Positions 58,442-64,000 of a stretch of DNA of 64,000 nucleotides are shown here, in pieces (within the stretch, counting starts at the first letter, position 1; each line of letters begins with the position of its first letter). Below the pieces are notes generated by a model. The model saw nothing but the letters and a program-made list of their open reading frames with translations, had not been told where the DNA came from and made no database searches. Both the position numbers and the translations under genes were made by a program. The DNA comes from Comamonas phosphati (GTDB lineage: Bacteria > Pseudomonadota > Gammaproteobacteria > Burkholderiales > Burkholderiaceae_C), in NCBI RefSeq assembly GCF_014637085.1, contig NZ_BMEU01000001.1, forward strand, positions 266,487 to 330,486, given 5' to 3'.

Positions 58442-59131
58442 ATGACATCCGCTCATGCCGTGCAGACGCCATCGTCGCGCGTGCCGCTCTATCTTTCTCT
58501 GCTCGTGGCGTTCCACATCGCCATCGTCATCGCCAGCAACTATCTGGTGCAGTTGCCCATCACGCTGCTGGGCTTTCACAGCACCTGGGGCGCCTTCAGC
58601 TTCCCGTTCATCTTCCTGGCCACCGACCTGACCGTGCGCCTGATCGGCAAGACCCAGGCGCGGCGCGTCATCACGCGCGCCATGCTGCCCGCGCTGCTGG
58701 TGTCCTATGTGGTGGGCGTGCTGTTCCATGAAGGCCGCTTCAACGGCTGGGAGGCGCTGCAGGCCTTCAACAGCTTTGTGTTCCGCATCGCGCTGGCCAG
58801 CTTTGCCGCCTATGTGCTGGGCCAGCTGCTGGACATCCAGGTCTTCGACCGCATCCGCCAGAAAAGCCATGCCTGGTGGCTGGCGCCGGCCGCCGCCTCG
58901 GTGTTCGGCCAACTGCTGGATACGGCGGCCTTTTTCTCGATCGCCTTCTGGCGCAGCACCGACGCCTTCATGGCCGCCAACTGGGTGGAAATCGCCATGG
59001 TCGATTACGCCATCAAGCTGGCCGTGAGCCTGCTGCTGTTCGTGCCTGCCTATGGTGTGGTGCTGGCCGCCTTTGTGCGCGCCGTGCGCCTGCCGGCTGC
59101 GCCGGCGGGGCCCCCTGAGAGCATCGCGTAA
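58442..59131 (+). CDS. yhhQ: Queuosine-precursor transporter, YhhQ family (DUF165)
   Basis: 229 residues from the ATG at 58442. Six hydrophobic helices; the family signatures are ASNYLVQLPITLLGFHSTWG-AFSFPFIFLATDLTVRLIGK near residue 30-70 and SVFGQLLDTAAFFSIAFW near residue 155. YhhQ imports 7-cyano- and 7-aminomethyl-7-deazaguanine for tRNA queuosine synthesis. No preQ1 riboswitch was recognised in the 240-base leader. Confidence 0.92.
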   Translation: MTSAHAVQTPSSRVPLYLSLLVAFHIAIVIASNYLVQLPITLLGFHSTWGAFSFPFIFLATDLTVRLIGKTQARRVITRAMLPALLVSYVVGVLFHEGRFNGWEALQAFNSFVFRIALASFAAYVLGQLLDIQVFDRIRQKSHAWWLAPAAASVFGQLLDTAAFFSIAFWRSTDAFMAANWVEIAMVDYAIKLAVSLLLFVPAYGVVLAAFVRAVRLPAAPAGPPESIA

Positions 59132-59206
59132 AACGCGCCAGCGGCCTCAAAACGCAGGCCAGGTATGTGCCTGCTGCTACAGTTGCGGGGATTTTTTGTA
59201 CCTGCC

Positions 59207-62200
59207 ATGGATTTCCTGCCCTCTCCTGATGAATTGCGCGGCTTTGTCGATGATGGCTCCTGGACGCGCGGCAAGGCCTTGTTCCGGCAGGGCATGGTGC
59301 TGGATTGCGCGTTCAGCCAGAAAGCCCAGCCCGGCGGTGTGAGCGTATGGCAGGCCCAGGGGCGGGTGCAGGGCAGCCAGCGGCAGCCTTATCAGGTCGA
59401 GGCGCTGCTGGGTTTCTCCCCGACGGGCACGCTGCAGTTTTTCGAAGGGGATTGCAGCTGCCCGGTGGGCGCAGACTGCAAGCACTCGGTCGCACTGGCG
59501 CTGCAGGCGGCCGAGCAGCGCAAGCCGGCAGTGCCGGCCCGTTCCCAGTCCAAGGCTGCCGCCCAGGCGCAGGTGCTGGCCAGGGTCGAGCAGTGGCTGC
59601 ATGGCTTCGGCGCGGCGCTGCCATCTCAGGCAGCGGCTGGCGCTGAGCAGGCGGTCTATCTGCTGTATGAGCACCCCGCCAGAGCGGGAGCACAGCCCCG
59701 GCTGGAACTGGCTTGGCGCATGGCGCGGCGTCTGAAGAAGGGCGGCTGGTCCAAGCCGCGCGCAGCAGGCTATGGCTCGCAGCATTGGCTGGATGCGAAT
59801 CCCGCGGACGGCGAGGCCGTGCGCCTGATTCGCGCCCTGGGCGACACGCGCTATGGATATCTTCAGAGCGACCAAGGCTGGTTGCGCGGGCCTGCGGGCG
59901 CACTGGCGCTGCAGGTGTGCGCGGGAACAGGCCGCTTGTTCATGATGGACGGGCAGGGCTCCATCCTGGGGGAGCCCTTGCGCTGGGGGGAGCGGCGTTT
60001 GCTGGATTGGACCTGGCATTGCCAGGCCGGAATCGGCCGGGAGCCGTGGTGGGAACTGCGAGCGGTGCTGCCGCAGCAGGACAAGGGCGGCACGGCCCGC
60101 TTGTATCCCGGCCAGCCGACCTTCTATGTGGATGCATCGGCCGGTGTCTGCGGCCCGGCCCAGGCAGAGGGCGTCAAGGACATGGATCTGGCGCTGCTGC
60201 TGGCGGCGCCACCCCTACCGGCATCGGTGTTCCAGGCGCCGCCGCTGCATCTGCTCACGTGCCTGGCGGCCTTGCCCTGGCCACCAGGAATGAAAGCTCC
60301 AGAACACTGGCCTCAGGCCACGCCCGTGCCCTGTCTGAGCCTTGTGGTTCCGCCGCTGGCTGAGCGCGCTTTCCAAGGGCTGGTGGTGGCGGTGCTGCGC
60401 TTCGACTACGCGGGCCTGAGCGGCTGGTGGCCGGGGCGCGAGCCGCTAGTGCTGGCCCGGCACGAGCCGGAAGGCGCCGCACCGCGTGGCGTCTTGCTGG
60501 CGCGTGATCTGGCCTTGGAGGACGCGGCTCTGGCCCGTCTGGCCGCACTGGGCTTGCAGGACCGCGGACGGGGATGGTTTCACCAGCCGGATGCCACCGT
60601 CTGGCTCGACTGGGCGACCCAGGACTGGGCGCCGCTGCGCGAGGCCGGCTTTACGCTGGAGCTGGACCCGGAGCTGGCCGATCTGGTGCAGGTGGTGGAT
60701 GAACTGCATTTTTCCATCGCCGAAGCGGGAGCGCCTGCGGATGGCGGCGAGACAGGGGAGGGCGAAGGCACATCGTGGTTCGACCTCTCGCTGGGCATGG
60801 AGCTGGGAGGCGAACGCATCAACGTGCTGCCCTGGCTGCCCGGCTGGCTGACCCAGGTAGAGCAGGGGCCCGACGGCCCGCGCCTGCCCCGGAGTCTGTG
60901 GCGCGAGCAGGACGACGGGCGCTGGCTGCGCCTGCCCTCGGCCCCGCTGCAGCCTTGGCTGCGCGTGTTGCTGGAGCTGGTGGGCGGACTGGGCGGCGAT
61001 GCGCTGCGGCTGTCGCGCCTGCAGGCTCTGCGCCTGGCCGCCTCGCTGGGCGAGGGCATCCAGTGGAGCGGCGCCGAGCAGATACGCGCCATGCTCGGCC
61101 AGCTTCTGGGGACGGGCGCCCTGCCCGAGGTCCCTCTGCCTGCGGGCCTGGCAGCCGAACTGCGCCCCTACCAGCGCCACGGCCTGAACTGGCTGCAATT
61201 CCTGCGCGCCAACCAGTTGGGTGGGGTGCTGGCTGACGACATGGGCCTGGGCAAGACCTTGCAGACCCTGGCCCATCTGCTGCGCGAAAAAGAGGACGGG
61301 CGCCTGGATCGGCCCTGCCTGGTCATTGCGCCTGTCAGCCTGCTGGGCAACTGGCGTGCCGAGGCCGCGCGCTTCGCCCCGGACCTGCGCACCCGCGTCT
61401 GGCATGGGGCGGGGCGTCACGATACGGGTTTTGCCGAGGACTGCGATCTGCTCATTGCCCCGTACTCGCTGCTGCAGCGCGACCGCGAGCGCTGGCTGGC
61501 CCAGAGCTGGCATGTCGTGGTGCTGGATGAGGCGCAGCAGATCAAGAACGCCAGCACCCAGGCGGCGCAAGTGGTCCGGGAACTGCGGGCGCGCCAGCGT
61601 CTGGCGCTGTCGGGCACGCCGCTGGAAAACCACCTGGGCGAGCTGTGGAGCCTGTTTCACTTTCTGATGCCGGGGTTTCTGGGCAGCCAGGCGCAGTTTC
61701 AGAAGCTGTTTCGCATGCCGGTCGAGAAATCGGGCGATACCGATGCACTGGCCCGCTTGCGCCAGCGCGTCACGCCCTTCATGCTCAGGCGTACCAAGGC
61801 CGATGTGGCCGCCGAACTGCCCGCCTGTGTGGAAAGCGTGGTGCGCGTCGCACTGGCCGGCAAGCAGGCCGACCTGTACGAAACCATCCGTCTGGCGACC
61901 CAGCAGGCGGTGCGCCAGGCGCTGGCCGAGCGCGGCCTGGCGCGTTCGCAAATCCAGGTGCTGGATGCTTTGCTCAAGCTGCGCCAGGCGTGCTGCGACC
62001 CGCGCCTGCTGGCCGGCTTGCCCGCCGCCGCCAAGGTCAAGACCTCGGCCAAGCTGGAGTTGCTGATGGAGCTGCTGCCGCAATTGCTGGAGGAGGGCCG
62101 GCGCGTGCTGCTGTTCTCGCAGTTCACCAGCATGCTCACGCTGATCGAGGCCGAGCTGCAGGCCGCCGACCTGCGCTGGACCAAGCTCACCGGCCAGACG

Positions 62201-62563
62201 CAAAAGCGCGAGGCCGCGATAGAGCGCTTCACCAGCGGCGAGGTGCCGCTGTTCCTCATCAGCCTCAAGGCTGGCGGCACGGGGCTGAACCTGCAGCAGG
62301 CCGACACCGTGATCCATTTCGACCCCTGGTGGAACCCCGCCGTCGAAGCCCAGGCCACGGGCCGCGCCCATCGCATAGGCCAGAAAAACCAGGTCATGGT
62401 CTACAAGCTGGTGGCCGAGGGCACGATAGAAGAGCGCATCCTGGCCCTGCAGGAGCGCAAGGCCGCGCTGGCCCAGGGATTGCTGACAGGCGCTGCCGCG
62501 CGCAAACAGCCGCTGTTCACCGAGGCCGACGTCGCCGAGCTGCTGCGGCCGCTAGGAGGATAG
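59207..62563 (+). CDS. SWIM/SNF2-family DEAD/DEAH helicase
   Basis: 1118 residues from the ATG at 59207. An N-terminal SWIM zinc finger (C83-S-C85..C91-K-H93) is followed by a long middle region, then SNF2 motor motifs: ADDMGLGKTLQTLAHLL (I, about residue 685), VVLDEAQQIKN (II), LSGTPLENHLGELWSLFHFL (III), LFSQFTSMLTLIEAEL (IV), SLKAGGTGLNLQQADTVIHF (V) and ATGRAHRIGQ (VI). Bacterial RapA/SNF2 relatives remodel nucleoprotein, perhaps RNA polymerase. The role is unknown. Confidence 0.93.
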   Translation: MDFLPSPDELRGFVDDGSWTRGKALFRQGMVLDCAFSQKAQPGGVSVWQAQGRVQGSQRQPYQVEALLGFSPTGTLQFFEGDCSCPVGADCKHSVALALQAAEQRKPAVPARSQSKAAAQAQVLARVEQWLHGFGAALPSQAAAGAEQAVYLLYEHPARAGAQPRLELAWRMARRLKKGGWSKPRAAGYGSQHWLDANPADGEAVRLIRALGDTRYGYLQSDQGWLRGPAGALALQVCAGTGRLFMMDGQGSILGEPLRWGERRLLDWTWHCQAGIGREPWWELRAVLPQQDKGGTARLYPGQPTFYVDASAGVCGPAQAEGVKDMDLALLLAAPPLPASVFQAPPLHLLTCLAALPWPPGMKAPEHWPQATPVPCLSLVVPPLAERAFQGLVVAVLRFDYAGLSGWWPGREPLVLARHEPEGAAPRGVLLARDLALEDAALARLAALGLQDRGRGWFHQPDATVWLDWATQDWAPLREAGFTLELDPELADLVQVVDELHFSIAEAGAPADGGETGEGEGTSWFDLSLGMELGGERINVLPWLPGWLTQVEQGPDGPRLPRSLWREQDDGRWLRLPSAPLQPWLRVLLELVGGLGGDALRLSRLQALRLAASLGEGIQWSGAEQIRAMLGQLLGTGALPEVPLPAGLAAELRPYQRHGLNWLQFLRANQLGGVLADDMGLGKTLQTLAHLLREKEDGRLDRPCLVIAPVSLLGNWRAEAARFAPDLRTRVWHGAGRHDTGFAEDCDLLIAPYSLLQRDRERWLAQSWHVVVLDEAQQIKNASTQAAQVVRELRARQRLALSGTPLENHLGELWSLFHFLMPGFLGSQAQFQKLFRMPVEKSGDTDALARLRQRVTPFMLRRTKADVAAELPACVESVVRVALAGKQADLYETIRLATQQAVRQALAERGLARSQIQVLDALLKLRQACCDPRLLAGLPAAAKVKTSAKLELLMELLPQLLEEGRRVLLFSQFTSMLTLIEAELQAADLRWTKLTGQTQKREAAIERFTSGEVPLFLISLKAGGTGLNLQQADTVIHFDPWWNPAVEAQATGRAHRIGQKNQVMVYKLVAEGTIEERILALQERKAALAQGLLTGAAARKQPLFTEADVAELLRPLGG

Positions 62564-62654
62564 GCGAAGCTTCCTGGCCGGAGCCGCGTCGCGGCGGCGA
62601 TTGCCGGGGTGCTGGCGGCTTGTGTGAGCTCCCTCCCCTGGGGGCTGGAAGCCT

Positions 62655-63125
62655 TCAGCCCTGGGCCTGGCTTTGCAGATAGTTCTGCAGCCCCACTTTG
62701 TCGATCAGGCCCAGCTGCTTTTCCAGCCAGTAGGCATGGTCTTCCTCGGTGTCGCGCAGCTGGGCCAGCAGGATGTCGCGGCTCACGTAGTCGCGGTGCT
62801 GTTCGCACAGCGCCATGCCTTGCCTCAGGCCCGCACGCACCTCGTATTCGGTATCCAGGTCCTTGCGCAGCATCTCGGGCACGGTCTCGCCGGGCGTGAA
62901 TTCCTTGGGGCGCATGTCGGGGCGGCCACCCAGCATCAGGATGCGGCGCAGCAGCGCGTCGGCGTGCTGGGTCTCTTCCTGCATCTCGTGGTCCAGGCGC
63001 GTGAAGAGCTTGGCAAAGCCCTGGTCTTCGTAGATGCGCGAGTGCGCGAAGTACTGGTCGCGCGCGGCCAGCTCGCCGCGCAGCAAGTCCTTGAGATAGT
63101 CGATGACGTCGGGGTGGCCTTGCAT
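62655..63125 (-). CDS. bfr: Bacterioferritin lacking the haem-ligand Met
   Basis: 156 residues from the ATG at 63125, normal length. The ferroxidase ligands are all present: E18, E51, H54, E93, E127 and H130. The haem axial ligand, Met52 in E. coli Bfr, is Thr52 here (EETQHAD). It stores iron in a 24-subunit shell; without Met52 it may not bind haem, or may pair with a second, Met-containing subunit as in two-subunit bacterioferritins. No bfd gene is adjacent. Confidence 0.95.
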   Translation of the reverse strand: MQGHPDVIDYLKDLLRGELAARDQYFAHSRIYEDQGFAKLFTRLDHEMQEETQHADALLRRILMLGGRPDMRPKEFTPGETVPEMLRKDLDTEYEVRAGLRQGMALCEQHRDYVSRDILLAQLRDTEEDHAYWLEKQLGLIDKVGLQNYLQSQAQG

Positions 63126-63275
63126 ATTTGTTGTTCTCGGTGAAGCTGATGAAGCCTGAAGTATCCCGCGACTGGCTTCAGGAATCAAAGGCGGCTATCA
63201 ATTCCCGAGCGCCCGTGCTCTGGATGCGGCCGGTAGGCAGAGGCATTCGCATTGCGGCATGCGCCATGGGGGCGG

Positions 63276-64000
63276 TCAGCGCGATTCGCCCGGGCCTTGC
63301 AGCAGCTCGCGCAGCTTGAATTTCTGGATCTTGCCGGCCGGTGTGGCCGGCATGGCCTCGCGCAGCAGCAGGCGCTCGGGGATGTATTGCAGCGCCACCT
63401 TGCGCGCCTTGAGGAATTCGATGATGGCCGGCAGGTCGATCTGTTGCCCGGGCTTGGGCACGACCACGGCGCAGGCGCGCTCGCCCAGGCGCTCGTCGGG
63501 GTAGGCGACGATGGCGGCCATCTCGATCGCGGGGTGCTGGTAGAGCAGCGATTCGATCTCCACCACCGGGATGTTCTCGCCGCCGCGGATGATCACGTCC
63601 TTGCTGCGGCCGATGATGCGGATGTAGCCGCGCTCGTCGATGCGGGCCAGGTCGCCGGTGTCGAACCAGTCGTCGGCATCGGTGCCGTTGAGGTGGGCGC
63701 GCTTCAGGTACCCGCCGAAGTTGGAGCACGAGCGCAGCAGCAGCCGGCCCGGCTCGCCCGCGGGCAATGCGCTGCCGTCCACGTCCACCACTTTCACTTC
63801 CACGCCGGGCAGCGGGTGGCCATCGGTGTGGATGGAGCGCTCGTCGTCGTCGGCCGGCAGCGTGGTGGTGACGGCGCCGTTCTCCGTCATGCCCCAGGCG
63901 GAGATGATCTTGACGCCCAGCGCCGCGCGCGCCTGCTTCACCAGCGGCCCCGGGATGGGCGCCCCCGCGCACAAAAAGGTGCGCAGCGAGGGCACGGCCT
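63276..64000 (-). CDS. Acyl-CoA synthetase/AMP-dependent ligase, N-terminus cut by window
   Basis: Partial: the C-terminal 240 or so residues. ANL-family motifs are visible: VKIISAWGMTENGAVTTTLP (A5 region), DWFDTGDLARIDERGYIRII (A7), GRSKDVIIRGGENIPVVEIE (A8) and the catalytic Lys in TPAGKIQKFKLRE (A10). The run of FLCAGAPIPGPLVKQARAAL and AWGMTENGAVT resembles cyclohexanecarboxylate- or medium-chain acyl-CoA ligases (AliA-like). The substrate is uncertain. The gene continues past 64000. Confidence 0.9.
   Translation of the reverse strand, partial: AVPSLRTFLCAGAPIPGPLVKQARAALGVKIISAWGMTENGAVTTTLPADDDERSIHTDGHPLPGVEVKVVDVDGSALPAGEPGRLLLRSCSNFGGYLKRAHLNGTDADDWFDTGDLARIDERGYIRIIGRSKDVIIRGGENIPVVEIESLLYQHPAIEMAAIVAYPDERLGERACAVVVPKPGQQIDLPAIIEFLKARKVALQYIPERLLLREAMPATPAGKIQKFKLRELLQGPGESR

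Overview
The window is high-GC DNA from a betaproteobacterium, most likely a member of the Comamonadaceae (Comamonas/Delftia/Acidovorax type). This rests on gene content and order (gltA-sdhE-sdhBADC facing mdh, tam, a CoA-ester lyase and acnB; an etfBA/acyl-CoA dehydrogenase block; ybiB-cobA) and on the density of short palindromic repeats, not on a database search. Almost all of it is ordinary chromosome with about 57 protein genes. No rRNA, tRNA, CRISPR array, IS element or phage gene was recognised.

Layout. 1-7.8 kb: yqeY, rpsU, a flavoprotein, a thioesterase, cobA-ybiB, DUF937 and CBS proteins, tsaD. 7.9-12 kb: divergent metR/metE with a MetR box, then a small heat-shock protein. 12-17.4 kb: mltB and a tightly overlapped moxR-DUF58-tgpA operon. 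17.5-28.7 kb: a deacetylase-family hydrolase and a fatty-acid/electron-transfer block (enoyl-CoA hydratase, etfBA, orphan ABC binding protein, acyl-CoA dehydrogenase, nitronate monooxygenase-like protein), a DUF3014 protein and an acyltransferase. 28.7-37.5 kb: rnk, a copper-type P-ATPase with a CueR-type operator, then an accessory-looking run (monooxygenase, FMN reductase, MFS pump, amidohydrolase, TRIC channel). 37.6-43.8 kb: glutathione-dependent formaldehyde oxidation (frmA, fghA), regulators, a DEAD-box helicase, a quinone oxidoreductase. 44-56.3 kb: a TCA-cycle cluster around a GntR regulator. 56.4-64 kb: a monocarboxylate symporter pair, a queuosine-precursor transporter, a SWIM/SNF2 helicase, bacterioferritin and a truncated acyl-CoA ligase.

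The most unusual content is two families of short structured repeats. Family A is an 85-bp unit found in tandem at the left edge and at 27 kb, and once inside tgpA, where it adds 31 codons in frame. The two intergenic arrays both start in the U-tract of an intrinsic terminator. Family B (about 110 bp, five copies) starts within about a dozen bases of the stop codon of the gene it follows, always in that gene's orientation. One of its hairpins shows compensatory base changes between copies. Both look like REP/RPE-type palindromic elements; no cognate transposase is present in the window.
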